From positions 5,340,363 through 5,404,362 of the forward strand of contig SSBO01000009.1 of assembly GCA_005281725.1 (NCBI GenBank): DNA of 64,000 nucleotides. Direction: 5' to 3'. The stretch's first letter is position 1, and each line of letters begins with the position of its first letter. Under the pieces are notes generated by a model. The model did not search any database, had not been told where the DNA came from, and saw only the letters and a list, made by a program, of their open reading frames with translations. A program made the translations under genes and the position numbers. This stretch comes from Wuchereria bancrofti. Lineage: Eukaryota > Nematoda > Chromadorea > Rhabditida > Onchocercidae. This document shows positions 31,901 to 47,500 of the stretch, piece by piece.

Positions 31901-34428
31901 CTAGAAATATTAAAAGAACATGTAAGAATGAAAAAAAATGTTTAATCACAGCAGCATAAAAATGACTTACTGTCTTTTGGATAGAGGCTTGTAAATTTTA
32001 AATATATAACTGCTGGAAAACGAAAAATTGTATTTGTTGTGAGGAGTACACACCCGCTGAAAATAACGATTTTAAAGGTCAAAGTCTCTTCACTTCTTAT
32101 ATGTAACTATTTTCAATAAATCAATAAGGTCATGTCATGACTATTACACTGCTTCATCCAAAAATATTTGAAAATGTCACTGGAAATCATAGTAAAACGA
32201 AGTGGGAGGAAATTTTATCAAGTTACGTTGAAGCATCAATAAACATCCAAAATCTTACTTGAGAAAATAAGTGGTTTGTATGATATCTGAAGTTGCAAGT
32301 ATCTATCTACTTTAATGATAAATTAGGTTTAGTTGTGCAAAAATGAATTTATATAGTAATCTTATGTTCATTGCTAGATGGAAAAAGTGGGGAGGATATT
32401 TTAATTGATAACATTAGATTTTAAATGGTAATTAAAGCAAGCCCATTCTCATTATAGTAACAATTTGATTATGACTGAGATGTTTTAGCTATTTGAGTGA
32501 AAAATGTAAGTACTTCCATACTAACTGAGCAAAGGACATTTCATTTTGAATTGAATTTGCAAAGTGAAATGAGTTTCAAAAAATGTAATAAAGTAGTATG
32601 AAGTAGGATTACAGTGAAAATTTTTGATGAGTGAAAATGCTCCTCCCACTTGGGATGCTTTTTCGTTAAATGGCTATCGCATCGTTGTGCATGAATAAGT
32701 TACTACAGTAATCTTATGTCTCCAAGTGGAAAGGCTGGAAAACACATAATGCATATGAGATGAAAAAACAAATGTAGGGTGAGAGTTTCTGTCTCTCTCA
32801 CTTTTCTTTAAGAAAGAAAACTCTTCATCTCCAAACTCAAAATGAAAAGGTCAACGAATGTCTCAAAGAAAGTATCGCTACTTCTCGATGTTTTTTTTTT
32901 GGATAAGAAAGAGCAGAACAAATCGGAAGATTCATTCCTCTAATGCTTTATATATAAAATCATTTTCCCATTTCTCTTAATAAGATAATATGACTTCTGT
33001 GATGAGGTACACTTGGCGGCGTAATGATAAACAAAAAGTGCTGTAGACAAAAACTTTGTAATCATTATAGAAAATCTCTAGTATTCTTTACCCGTTTATC
33101 CCCTCCTTCTCGGGGTGAAAAACTGAGGAGCATGAGAATTTGGTGTTTAGGTCCTAAACTGAACTCTTTCCAGTTTCTACCACTTTTTTATGCTGTCACC
33201 AAATATTCTGTGGTCTTTGAATAGATTAAGTGATGGAGTTGCATTGTGTTTTCACGTGGATTTTCTAAAGAGTTTAATCTGCAAATTTAGCAACAGTACA
33301 ATTTACTTTAAATTTAGACGAATCATTTCTAAATTCGTGATATTTTATTAGTCATATGCACAATGCTTAAGGGAAATGTCAGAAAATTTAAAGATAAATT
33401 AGGACATTTTTTTTTGTAAGTATCTGATCAAATGTCACAAATGTAACTAAATGGCTAAAATTTCTTTTGAAAAAGCACTACTATTCTAGCTTTTAAAAAT
33501 CTCATTCGTAAAAGTTTGGTTTTTACTGTTGATAAATAGCAACTTGAACAACAGGAAATACCTGTATATATAGGAAACATCTATAGAAAATACACTACTA
33601 TAAAAATATTATTTGAAGTATACTAACGAAAATATGCATGAAAAGAATATATGTTACAGGAAATATCTGTAAGTGACTGGAAAGGAATACACTAAAAAGA
33701 AATATGAAAGAAAAATTCCTTTCGTAAAAACAGATGAAATTAAACTTTAACCTAATATTGCAACAAATTCCCTGGAAAAAATAAATGAAGTACAGAAGGA
33801 ATGAAAATCAGCAACCCGCCAGTAAACTATCGTTTTTGAAATGAAACAACTGGGAGGGCAAAGGTAGAGGGATGTACTCAATAAGCAATGGGAGAATTTG
33901 TGTAAGACTACCGCTACTTAAGGTAATAAATTCATCAGAACGTCAAGAAAACGATAACATTTTGTTGTGGTTCATCTTGTCAGTTAGATGTTTTTGAATG
34001 ATTTCTTATGCAAACAATGCAATGTGTCGACAAATCATGAATCAGAAACTTTTTCATTTCTAGATGTTAATTTTATCAGTTGAAATAGATTCATAAAAGG
34101 GGAAATAACAACAGTAATATCAGTCAGATATAAAAATAAATGTTTTTCAATGATTAATTTCAAGTCAAATTTTTTTTTATTTTTAGCAGTATATGGGTGA
34201 GAATTTTGAATTGTTTAAAATTCTCATTTCTTCTATTGGATTATTATCGCTATGAAATTTGTAACTCTTTGTTGAAGGTGATTATCAAGAAAGCTGTCCA
34301 GATACCAATCATATACCCACGATGGTTTAGACTAAAAATCACTTGGCACTATGATTTAAGTAACTTAAAGTGAAAATAACTCTATAAAAAAAATGGTTTT
34401 TCCCAATCAATTGAACAGTAATTAATTG

Positions 34429-34496
34429 TTGCTGGAAAGTAATTTAGGTAATTAGACTATTACTTTTTTCCCCGATGGTTGGAACTACCTGTACAG
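34429..34496. repeat. Direct repeat B, copy 1
   Basis: The first 57 bases (34429-34485) are identical by eye to 35282-35338. After a two-base insertion the match continues through CCTGTACAG to 34496. The segment contains ACTTTTTTCCCCGATGGTTG. Confidence 0.85.
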
Positions 34497-35281
34497 AGCA
34501 ACGTAAGATCATTTGTTACAGAAAAGAAATTAAGTTATTAAAAGCAATTTATTATCCACTGTTTCATGTCAATCTTCAAGCAAGAAAATAAATATTTTAA
34601 CTGTCAACTCACTATGTGTATTATTAGTAATGATCTTTTGTTGCCTGCATTCCTGATAATCCTACTGATGATGCATCATTAGCTATTTTTACAACCCTCA
34701 TGATCGGAGGATACTTGATCGTGACCTTGATTGATTGACATGAAAAGACATGATAATTTCTAATTACTTTGGTTACAAAATCCGATGGTTAATTTAAAAG
34801 ATAAAAAGCAAAAATATTTGGATAGGTGAAATGTTCAGGAGAATTTTGTGGAAGGCCAAATAAGTAGGATATCATAGCACATAGTTTATTATAAAGGATA
34901 TTCAATTTTTATAACTATATTGGTTTGTATTATTTCCAATTAGTTAATGGAAATAATTTGTTTGGTAGGCAAGTATTCGAAAAAAAGGAAATTAATTTGG
35001 TATTAGTTTTCAATCAAGAAGAATATAACAAGGATCGGCGCAAAATGTATCGTGATAATTTGTAGAGTTTGAATCAACTGGCACATCCACATCCTTTTTG
35101 AAAATTATGAAATTATGTTAACACATAGTTTAATGCACATATCATACTTACATTGTATGTTTCCACTCTTATGAAAATTCGGGTCTCGATTTCACATTCT
35201 ACTTTTAGATGAACAATCCAGGCCTATTTGTCCCAAAATGATTTTAAAAGTTATCACTCCTATTTATAATATGTGTTAACA

Positions 35282-35347
35282 TTGCTGGAAAGTAATTTAG
35301 GTAATTAGACTATTACTTTTTTCCCCGATGGTTGGAACCCTGTACAG
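35282..35347. repeat. Direct repeat B, copy 2
   Basis: Second copy, 853 bases downstream in the same orientation. It lies 206 bases beyond the stop codon of ECM29 and is followed by a TA microsatellite at 35374-35391. Confidence 0.85.
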
Positions 35348-35373
35348 CATTCACTTGGGTCGTCAATTCCGTA

Positions 35374-35391
35374 CATATATATATATATATA
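35374..35391. repeat. (TA)n microsatellite
   Basis: Perfect alternating AT run just downstream of direct repeat B copy 2 and the ECM29 3' end. Confidence 0.8.
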
Positions 35392-35552
35392 ACTTACTAC
35401 CTCAAAGAGTTAACAGCCAGAAATTTACACTGGCGAAATGTGAATTCCTTAAAATGTATTCCAGAGTCCTTGATGCCCAACCGAATTCATATAAACAACA
35501 CAGCATTGGTTCTACTAAACAACAACTATTACAGTACGAAAAGAAAAACCTA

Positions 35553-38500
35553 TTATTCATACTTCAGTAATTTGTCAAGTGATTCCACGACTACGGATGA
35601 TTTCACGACTGTTATTTTCTTTAGTGTTTCCACGGTATCCCTGTGCTTGTATAGCGACAAAATACATTTTTTGTTCTGCGCTCGCTTAATGATATATTCC
35701 AGAACGATGCAACATTGTTGAGCAAACGTACGCCGTTGCGAAACATCATTTTCAATCAGAAGCGAACCAACAACCACAAACAGAGCAGTGAAATCAATAT
35801 GAGATGAACATCTAAAAATTTAAAGATATTGTAAATTACCGTAACAAATAATGGTTTATATCAGATTATAGCAAAGTTACCGATGATGAACTGTTCCTTT
35901 TCGATGTTTAGCATTACTTCTACAAAAAAAAAAACCAGAACCGCATCATATGCTTGAGAGCTATTTCATCTCCAAGCTTATGCTTATTTCGAAAGTATAA
36001 TCAAAAATTTATTTTTACAACTCACCTTTCAATGAAATGGGGTAATTCGATAATAAATGCTTGCTTCACTTTCCAAAATGTATCAGACTTTAACAAAGCG
36101 ACTACTTGCTCAACGCAACGAAACAATTCAGCTAAAGCTGTGAAGTGTGAAATTATTTAGTAATTTTTTAGTAATTGTAGGAATAATCAAATATTATTTA
36201 ATAGAAAAACTAATTAGACTCACTCAATATGAATTGCAACTATTGAGTTTCGTAACAGCTAGAGAAATAAGGTGACTTAGTGCATAGATAACAAACCTCC
36301 ACGAAACAACAGCAACAAATGAGCAATTGCTGGCACAATCTTCATTAGATAATCATAATTTTTCAGATTTTCACTTTCTTCTTCGCTGGTAATATCATCG
36401 CAATTTTGTCTGAATTTCCAGAAATCCGATACAAAATCAATGACCCATTTGGTCCTCATAAATGTTTTAGGTATTTCATTGGACTGATAATTCTTCCTTT
36501 GCAAAAAATTAAAAGAGAACACAAAATTCTCACTCTGAATGACTACAGTTTATGACATCACAAATATAGGACATCATTTGTTGAGCAATTTTACTACAAC
36601 CAGTCATTTCGCAAAACACAGCAGCACATAGGATAGCTTCTCCATTATATTTCTCACTCTTTTTTTTACACTGTCCCCATAAAGGCAAAAATTTCTATAA
36701 AAATAACTTTGTTCATTATCAAATAAATCAAACAAATATATATAGATATAGATTAGTCTCAATATATTGTAGAATAATATCAAGAGTTGATAATACAGAC
36801 CATTTGAACTCATATGCCATGATTTTTTTTTAGAAATTTGCCAACAATTTGTCCATTTTTGAATTGCTTTTCAAAATACATTTGCGAACAAGCTACTTTA
36901 CTGGGTTTCGCTTCACTTGCTGGCTATCAATTTAAATCAAAAAGAAATGCTGACATAAACTTGGATAGTAAGCATACCGTTTCAACTGTAGTTTCATCCC
37001 ATTTTGAAGCCAAATTTTTTCCTGCCGAAAATAACAACGCTCTGATAGCTTCAATTAACTTTTCTTTACCATCCCATACTCGGCCACATAATGCGTTTGT
37101 TAAATTATCATAAAGCATTTCTGAAAAATATTAAACTCTCACTAAATTGCTTACAATCATATTAACCACCTTCAGTTCATCTTCTTGTTTCTGGGTTTGC
37201 CTACTTACAACTTGCTTTAGTTTAATGAAAAAACATGGAAATTACTGCATGACAAAAAAAGAAACAAACAAACCAATACAGTCAACGTCATCACTGAGAA
37301 CACCAGATTCGGCAACTGATGCAAGTACCTTTGCTGCTTGTGCTTTCATAGCAAAAACAGAACTTGTGTTTAGTGTAACTAGAGCTACCTCGACCATTTC
37401 CTTATGATATAAACGCATGGCAGACGAAGTGTCTGTGATAGAATTATAAATTTTTATTACCAAGTCACTGACATGAAAATTAATATTTTTTAACTACTAA
37501 AAACAAATCGAACTTTCGTTTGAAAATGAATATAATGAGATTGCATTTTTTATTCCTGTAGTTAAGTCGTTAAAACTGCTTAAGAAATCCATGAAATAAA
37601 AAGCGAAAACATGTTAGACATGAAATCGGCTAAAACAAAAAGAGTAAAATCGCACCTGGAACCAACTCGGACCATAATTCATCCCACATCTCGATTCTCT
37701 TTTTCCCCGCCTCATCATTTTTAGCAACTGAAAAATCTTAAAAATCATTTGTACGTAAAAACAGATGAACAAGGAAACAAAATTATTGAGAAAAGCAGTC
37801 CTGAAAAATGCAAAATTCCATTTAAAAAATTTAAGGGAAGATTGAACAATGCGTTAAATGGAAATCAAATAAGAAATATAAAGATTTTAATATATTAAAC
37901 AAACTAAAAGACTCACCTTCCTGGCATTTATAAAGAAATATAAATGGAACAATGACAGTTAGCAACTCAGAAGGAACTTCAGTATTTCTTGACAAAAAGA
38001 GTAGAAGATGCAACACTGTTACTCTTTCCTCATCTGAAACGCCAACATTCAAATATAAAATTTTCAGAAAATTTTGAGATTCAAGTAAGCAAATTTCACA
38101 AGGTCTCCAAAAACAAATTTTTATTATTTAACTATTTGCAGTTATTGAAACTAAAAAAATCGAAATATTCAGGAATTCTCTTATTACAAGATGGTACAGC
38201 TTTTTTGAATTTTGAAAACCAATTAAAATGTGAAGGAAGTTTGGTAGGTGAGAAATTTGAAAATGGTCAGAAGGTGGAAGCATAAATTTTAAGACAATTC
38301 TCACATATTAAAAAACTGTTTATGCATTTCTTATTCATTTATGCATCCGGCGATAGCTGTTCAATTTCATCTTTCAGTAAGCAGCTTACCTTGTTCACTT
38401 TGCAGTTTTTGTTTTATGTAATCCAGAATTCGATTTACTTCTTTTTTCGAACAGAAAGGCAATAAATATGACAAACAAGATGCAAACTGTTTTTTAATTA

Positions 38501-41500
38501 CCGGATTACGATCATTTAAGCCACTGAGAAGAACTCGTATCATTTTATCTGCAAGCTAAAGTAATAGTGCATTACATTTACGGAAAATTAAATTTCCAAA
38601 TATAGGTACACCTAAAAAAATTAAATTTTGAGATGCAAAGCACTTTTGCATTTTTTAACCAGTTCCTCAATTAAAAATTTTAAAAAAAATTCAGAAAATA
38701 ACTTTCCAACTTTTCTTTATAGCGCTGCAATCTCATTATCATTATTAATAAAACAATAACGCTTATTACACAGAATATAAAAATCTAAAGCACGCACCAC
38801 ATGAAGATCGACAAGACATCAAAAGTTCCTGACGTTGGAGGCACAAATCGATAATAAATTGGCAACATCCTGTACGTGTTGTCACGCCAACACTGCAGCG
38901 TAATTGTTCAACCAATTTGTCGCTCAGTTCAGAGTTGAAAACATCTTTTTCTACATACGGGACAACACAACGAAGAGCAGTCATCATTGGAGAGCTATGT
39001 GCCATTGACACACGAGCCGAGTCCAGCTTAAATAATGTCCTTTACAACGTTTATATAAAACTGAACAACTTTAAATAAATCTGTACAAAAGACAGAACAG
39101 CAAGATTGGAAAGAATTTATTAAGTAAAACAGAAAAAGCCACTTTAAACTAATATAACAGAAGTAGATTCATTGTAAAATGTAAATTTGAACAAAAAAAC
39201 CCTAAGAAATTTACCACTTCCAGTTCATCTAAACTTGATCTAGCAGCAAGATAATTCAGAAGCGTTGACTCTTCTTCACTCAGTGAGTCTAGCAAGCATG
39301 GTACCATTACATTTACATGTTGTTGTAGTGCCGAACCAGCTTCCTTTGCGACGTCCATGATCAATTTCAGGCTGAAAACTTATTAGTTCCCGATTTATAA
39401 CCCGATTTACAATTGAAAAGTGGAAGCAAAGAATTAGAGACTTACAAAAATTGAGAAGTGTTTCGAAATGTCACCTCAATATTTTATTAGCTTTGACACT
39501 CGATCTAACTCCTTTCTCAACAACAACTGGAAGTACCATTCCAAGCAATTGGGTAGCTTTAGCGCCATTAATTGAAGAACATTTGCGTAGAGTAATTTTA
39601 ATGAGACTTGACAAAGCACGTCCAGCTGCTATTCGAACTGATTCCTTAGCAATGGCATAGAATTAAACAACGATACAAGAGAAATTTCGTATTCAATCGT
39701 TCAATTTGTATGCAATTTTTTAGAATGCTTGGACAAATAATAAGACATTTGACTCTTGTCAAATGTTTGAAGTCGACTCTTGTCGAATTGAAAGAATCAA
39801 TAACGATATTTCCAATATTTTTGCTACTGAATACAATTCTTATGAAACTAAACACCTTTATATCATCCTGCACTCGATACAATATTTCGAAAAGTTCACC
39901 AAAATGTTCCACTACTTCATTAGTACAATGTGCACTGAGCAAGTCTGCTAATGCCAAACAACTGCAAAAATCTAAGAGTATGAGGTTCCCGGCTCTAAAT
40001 GAACCAAACGAGAAAAATTAGCTCGCTTGTTCCATGTCAAAACATACACAGTTAAAGTAGAGAAGAAAGAAGGAAGGAAACAGTATAGTCAAAGGCTTTT
40101 AGAATGTGAATAGTAACATGACACCTGTTCATGATTTAAGAAATGAAAGACTATTCAAAGTTTCACATAAAAACTCAAGATGAATTATATTATTTTGCAG
40201 ATATCATGTAAAAACTAAAAAAAAAGCCAGTGATAACACAAACCTCGATTCACGCGTTCGCCATTGAGGATCCGTAAGGGTTAATTTAAGTTCTTTGAAA
40301 ATAGCGTCTGCATATTCTTCAATCTGAAATTAAGATGCACTACTGAGATATCGATTTCACATGCCATATTTGCTGAAACCAGCGTATGTTACATTTAAAT
40401 TTTGACTTTGAAATCATTATTACAAGCACAATTTCTTACTGATGCCATAATCGTCTCGGACACATTGATTCAGCTAATGATCTCGTATTATAATGTAGTA
40501 CGGAAATATGCTTAACATTCCAAAATACATCAAATAATAAAATAATGAATTTCTAAATTACGATAAAGAAATGAAAATAAATTGGCTTTCGTGGATGTAA
40601 AATACACTGCTTTTGTTAGAAATTGTAACGCACCACATTTTTTTTAGAAACTGTGGTTGCTTGCCAAATTGAACGCATGACGCCTTGGACTTTCAAATCA
40701 GGATCATATCGATATCTGTAAAGTTTTGGCACCAACTGAGCCAAATATGGTCCCATTGCACTTTTTTCCTGTTGCATTATAATACTGAAACCGAAAGCTG
40801 CACCCTAAAAATAAGATGCCATTTCAAGAACTTTTGGCAATATTTACGAAAACAAATTGAAAAAACTTATTTTTTTGGAATTCCATAAAATATTGTGATT
40901 TGCAAGCTGCATAAATTTGTATATGAGATCCGGCTGATTCAAATCCGTAGCCAAATTGCAGAGTTCTTTATAGGTTGTCAAATTTTCTCTACAAGTTTAA
41001 TTTATGTAGAATTAAAATAAGACAGTAAAAACTTTCTAATACTGCAGAAAAAAAAGATAATAGAAAAATTGTAAATAAATTGCATAATTGCAAACAATTT
41101 AAACTAAGGACAAAATTTAAATCAAAATTAAATATTTATATTTATGCAGACCCCATCGGTGAAGCACCCAATTCATTCTTTGAGAACAAGAGGGTGTCTG
41201 GTGCAACCGGATTGATTTGTTTTCGACCAGTTGAGAGTGTATTAACCAATTCTTTAACCATTACTTTCTTTTGCTCTTCCGAGCCTAATTCAAAGATGAC
41301 ACCAAGTCCCTCGCTTGCAACTTCCTGGGAGAATTCTGAAATTTATCATTGAAACAAAGCAACATAGATTTGATGATATGCAGATACGTTGTTAAAATTT
41401 CCATCCAACTTGACAGATTTCAACGTACTTTCACTATAAAACAGATCTAAAAATAATTGGAGAAAATAAACAAATAGACCGTTTGTTTCGGTTAAGCCAT

Positions 41501-44500
41501 TGATAAAAGCATATTGAATCGAGCATAAACTGTTCATTATGCAATCAAGTTTCATGGCACTACATCGTTTCACCAAAGTAAACAACCAAATAAGCGAAGC
41601 TTGACGCAAATGGCGATTCACATGATGTAATTTAACATTCAGAATTTCCACTAAATTCGCTACTTTCTTTTCGATATTGTCCCGTTCATCGACAGATAAG
41701 TTCTTTTCCTGAGAATTTTGTACATGAAACCTGATGTATTCCACTGTATTTCAGAATTTTGCATCATTCTTATATTCTTAAAAAAACCCTCACACCTACC
41801 AGAAAAAATTCTTCTGTTTCAGTGAAAATATTTCTACGTGATGGAGAACTTTCACCAAAAGCAGCGTCAAAAAGCGCATTGCCAACTGTAAACTGCAGTT
41901 CTGGTTGGACAGCAATCTGAAGAAACATTACATATAGTGCTATACTTAACAAATAAGCAACGAGGTTATTCATTTAAAACTCTAAGTTAAACTTTCAATA
42001 TCACACACTCACAGCAAGGAGTCTAGTGAGATTTTTGAAATATATGAAGATAAAAATGCCACAATGCAACAATAATTTTCTGAAATTCTGACATCTTAAC
42101 AGCTGACATTTAATGCACCGAGAAACATTATTAGAGTACTAATAATATTTCATTTCACTGCTGGTTGTTAAGCACAACCATTAAATTCAGCCACGGCAAT
42201 TTAAGCACATCCCATACATCCCACTCTTCGAATACATAAAAACCAAAGGGCCGTAAAATGAACAGTTTTAGATTTCCTGAAGATTTTTAAAAACCGAACT
42301 CCCATCCGGTAAACCATCTATTTTATACTATATAGCAACCATAATTAAAAAATAAAATTTTGGAAACTTACCTCACCACACGCAAATAACTGAGCCAAAA
42401 TTTTTTCATATAAAATAGTTGGCAAATTATGTAATGAAAGAAAACCAAGGCACTGCACAGCTGATTCTTTCATTTTTGATGTTAAAGTATCCTTTCGAGA
42501 AGTTGCTATCTTTCCCAGCAATTTACAGAGCGAATAAAATTGATTATCCGAAACTGATGACAATAACTTAGTCTGAAGAATAAAAACTGAAGTAGAAAAT
42601 TGAAATAAGATGACGATACACATCGACATAGTGGTGATTTTAAGAATTACAGATAAATACTATGAGGCAAAATTCATTGCATGATTACTTCTTCGTCATG
42701 TGATTAAAAAAACCATCTAGCTCATAAATTAAAAAAAAATAAGAATCAAACAAAACTAGCTTCCAAGTAACATCAATATAAGCAAGAATCTTGAAAGTGA
42801 TTGCCTTCTCTGCTTCTCTGAGACTGAAAACAGCTCTTCTCAATAATTCTGCCAACGAACCACAAGCTGCTTCAAAATGCTGCTGCGCAGGAAATGTCTC
42901 GATCACGTTCACTAACTGAGCTTTAATTCTATTAATTTCTCCAGTAGTTAAGTCTGTGTGTGGCTGAGTTGCTAAATATGCACAAAGCCATGGGACTTGA
43001 ACCTGTAACTCCTGAAATACTGGTTTTTTCTTCAGTTTTTGTTCAATGTCATGTATGTATGACATTGAGCAGCGAAAATGACAAACATATTCAAATCTGA
43101 ACATATCTAAACTATGATTTAAAAAGAGAATAAATAAAATTTAAAACTTCATTGTTCGAATCATACTTAACTGAACTAATATGTCAATGTCTCGATACTG
43201 TTTTTTATTTCTTTGTTTTTAGTAACATTTTTCATCTTTTTTTATTTTTTCTCACTAATGACCAACAAACACGACATCTGAACAAGCCCTCAACAATGGG
43301 GAAAAGAATTAAATTTTTTCGAGCATTTCTTTTAGTCAAAGCGCTCATCAGTTTACCAATAAGTGGAACTTACATCACGGTTGTCAAATTGCCCCATACA
43401 TCGTTCTAAACATTTCTTTCTTTCTATATCAGTCAGTATCAGACTGTAAAGCTCCGAAAGTTTTGCACATACTGTTATCCGAGAAATGGAATTCAGATGA
43501 CGCTCTAAAGATGCCACAACCTGAAATGTTTCTGGATTTAAGACGTAATATGCATGATTTTTCCGTATGATGATTTTAAGAGATCTCCCAAAAAACGGAA
43601 TAACACATGAAAAAGTTATTTTTCTCTGTCACAATCACTCCTACCATACGTATGAGAAGACTAATTTTGGTCTATTACATGAATGAATAATCGAAGCTAA
43701 AACATATTAAGAAAAGGATAATTGTCATTGCAAAGAGTTATTAAAGAGTACTGAAAAGATACACAGCAAAAAGAAAGAAAATGTACCACCGTATGATAAT
43801 TGTGACCTAAATTTCCACTTCCACTGTGCAAGATCAAACAAGCAATTTCGATGAGAACATTAGCTGAAAATTTATCTACAATTGATTTTATTATGCATTC
43901 TGTCTAACTATACCGATTACTAAAAAATGACATAAACAAACAGTATTGTAATGGAAAAACAGTAGTGAAAAATGAACATTAATCCATGATCAGAAGTAAA
44001 GAGAAATATATTATTACTGTCTTTTTAGAGCCAAGATCGAAATAAAAAGAATCATGTGAATCACTAATCAATTAGTAATACATATACCAGGATTTTTTAC
44101 TCAATTTCTCAACGAAAATATTTTGTTCACAGCTTCAGTGAAATATCTAAACAATTAAAAATACCTGGCTGTGCTTCATTTGCTTTCAAAATTATTTCTA
44201 GGAAGAGATGTAAAATCTCAACATGATCTTCACTGATCGAAACTAAATATCTACTGATTACAGGATAATGCGATGTTCTTGGAAAAATGTCCGCTTCTGT
44301 TAGTGAGACTGGCTGTAGCAAACAAGCAACTTGTAAATTGGCGTAGAGATAAAGCGCTGACTGAAAATCTAGATGTTATGCAGAGACACAATATCAGAAT
44401 GAATGAGCTTGTGAGTTTAATTTTTAACAAAACCAAAAAAAAAAAATATCCTAAACAGCTTGAAAATGAATTGTAGACTCGATTTAACACATGTTTTTAA

Positions 44501-47500
44501 TCATGACATTTCTTCAAAACAGTCCTATTCTTTAAGTACAAAACTAAGAAAAAGATTTTTCCTCTCTTCGCTTAAGTACAAAACCAAAAGCTTTTTCGTG
44601 ATTCGAAGCACAAAATGTTATGAAATAAAAAATGCGGTTTAGTATTTCAAGTCTTCATTTTTCTGAAAATCAGTACGACCTTGCATACCATTTTTTATGG
44701 ATTATATTTCAACTTACAGTTTTTATATTTCAACTTACACTTACAATGTGAAACACTTCGTCAGCAAAGGTTCCTTTCTTCTTCTTTGCTTCAACAGTTG
44801 CAAAGTCCACTCCTCCAGCAGCACCTTGCAAATTCAATTTTCGGTGAATAAATTCAACCAAATCCTTAAAATAATGATTGCATCTCTTGCTTCAAGTCAA
44901 TAAAAAACAAGATGAACAAGTATTACTTTAAATTCAGGTGTCGTCGTGGGGTCTGCAACTGATAAATCTAGTAGACGTACAGCTTCGCGTCTCATTTCAT
45001 CTCTCCTGAATAAACTACTGCTTTAATTAGGAAAAAAATGGACAACCAAAATTAGTCTTTTTTTTAGACCCTATTATAAATTATATTAATGTAAACTTGC
45101 AAGCGATAACGCCATAAGTCATAGCGTAATTTTCACAGGATTATCATCTAAGTTCAAAATGAGTTGAATCCATTTATTAACCACCAACATATTTACATAA
45201 AGTTCAGTAAAAGGTTATCGGTCCACCAGTAGGGAACTTAAACACACTGATATGCTTACGGATCTTCGCAAGTTCGACAAAGCATCCAGCGGAATTCCAA
45301 CGATGGTGTTTTCACCAATGTTTCAACAAACTTTAAGGCAACAAGACGGCATTTTGGTGACTCCTAAAAATATTTTTAATAAGTTATTCAATCTAATTAA
45401 ACAGTTCAGTAAAAGAAAATTAAAAAATCTGTTAGCACAGAATTAGAATTAGACATTATTTATCAATTAGTAAACATAAATAAATCTGCATACTTCATTA
45501 CTTTATTACCAAATATCATAATGAACAAAAGAGACATTCACCTACTATTTTAGCTATCAGTGAACTGATTATTATGATCAGAGCGATTCGTATAATAAAT
45601 GAATAACCATACAGTACTTTTGAGCATTAGCACTGAATGTATATAAAGGGAAAAAAACTATTCGACATTCAAATAATTGTTCGAGAAATTAATCTTTTTT
45701 TGCATGTATTATTTTATTTCAGTTATTTCTATATATCTCGTGGAAAAACCTAAACAGAGTAATGTATCCAACAAAAATACCGTAGAATAGTATGCTTCCC
45801 ACAAAAAACAGCTGTAGTATAGCTTTAAAAATTCTACAACATTTTTAATAGTGACTTAATGTAATCAATAAAATTTGGTACTCGTACTTAATCTAACATA
45901 ATCATTGCTTTTATACAAACAAACAAGTACAACTATTGGATGTGCCAAAACATTTCAAAAATAATTTCATAAAATATAGGAACTCAATTCTTGAAATGAA
46001 AACCATAAAAAACAAAACAAAAAATTTACGTGAACAATATATGAAGAAATGAGTGCTTCCAAAACACCATTTAAAGCAACATTGTTAAGCGCGCGGAAAC
46101 CAGGTAACCAGTTTAGTAAACAATCTGTTATTGCGGAAGATACTTCTTCTGGCGCCTAAAAACCCAAAATCTACAAAAATGTAAAGATCAGAAGGAAACT
46201 GGAAATTTGGAATAATATGAAAAAATGACCAATGGGATGGCATCAAATGTTTCCTGTAACAGAGCCATATCATTTACAATCAGTTGTGGAACTTTACAAC
46301 CAATAATACCAAAACACTGATAGGCTATAGCAACAATACCCGAGAACTGAAAAGTACAAGTAATTTAATAATGCCAGCAAAAATGTTTTCAGCGCTAAAA
46401 GCAATCACGTGATCACAAATATATCAATTCTCTAATCCAATTATGTTCAAAATTATTTGCTACAACTCCTTGCGAAATAAAAGTAAACCATCTGCTATTG
46501 TAAACAATCAACCAGATGTCAAAATGCGACAAAAGTGATGAATTCAAAGAGAATTTTAACGGTTCCTGTGAAACTGCAGTTGTCAACTGAAGACTCAAGT
46601 TAAGAATTTTTAACTGTGATATGGGATCTAAAAAATTTAGTTTCTGCAAAATTGAATAAATTAATTCTAAGAATTAGAAAAATTCTCAACGGACCTCATT
46701 CTGCTCAATTAGCTTTCTTATCGAAGAAAATATAACGGGGCCAAATGTTGGCAAAGCATTCGTAGGAAAATTTTTCACAATAAGCAACAAAAAGTCGATG
46801 CTTGTTTGTTGCAATTTGATAGGTTTATTTTGAACGAAATCGTCCTTCCTGAATAAGCCATCAAATGCTACCTAAAGGATATGAAATATGAATAAAAAAC
46901 TAAAATATAGAAAAAAGTCAATACATGAAAGGTAAATGGATTAGCGGAAGTAATTTGAAGAAAGAAATTTTAAGCTTTTCATTCTCCTGGAGTTCGAAAG
47001 TTTAGCTGAAAATGGACCTTTCCAAGAACACTTGACAAAGAAAATATATTTTACCCTAATATTATATGGGAAAGTTTGGACCGCAACAGGAGATTTCATT
47101 AATAGAGGCATAAGCTTCAACTTAATGGGAATCGTAGCCGGCAGAACTTTGTCGCTTTCTTCCAGCTTCTGAAAAAGACCGGTTATGCATGATGTTAAGT
47201 TGCATTTAATTTATTTGAGATTTTTCAAATGTATTTTTTGAATTCTAAATAATTTTGCAACAGAACAAAGTATCAATAAATGATAATAGATAACATAATG
47301 AAAGTTACCTGATGAGACAAACCGAGATATAAATTGAACAAACTGTTCACCGTGTCCTTGTTTCTTAGGACTTTTTCCAAATCAATCTTTCTCATAGTGA
47401 CATCGCCAGCTAATTCAACTTCGCCAGGGCCAAGCGCAACAGCTCCAACCAATAATGGTAAGATCTCGGCTTCAGCAAAAACCATTGATGACAACACCTT

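Larger units (their letters stand above)
31901..35552. other. 3.6 kb gene-free stretch
   Basis: Lies between the start of poly(A) polymerase and the 3' end of ECM29, both on the minus strand. Position 31974 onward on the minus strand contains a GTAAGT donor that could close a noncoding 5' exon of the polymerase gene. Otherwise it is AT-rich with no supported exon. It holds both copies of direct repeat B and a TA microsatellite. Confidence 0.5.

Noticed and set aside
35332..35721. 129-codon plus-strand frame
   Set aside because: It overlaps the last ECM29 exon on the opposite strand, the direct repeat and the TA microsatellite, so it is a shadow.
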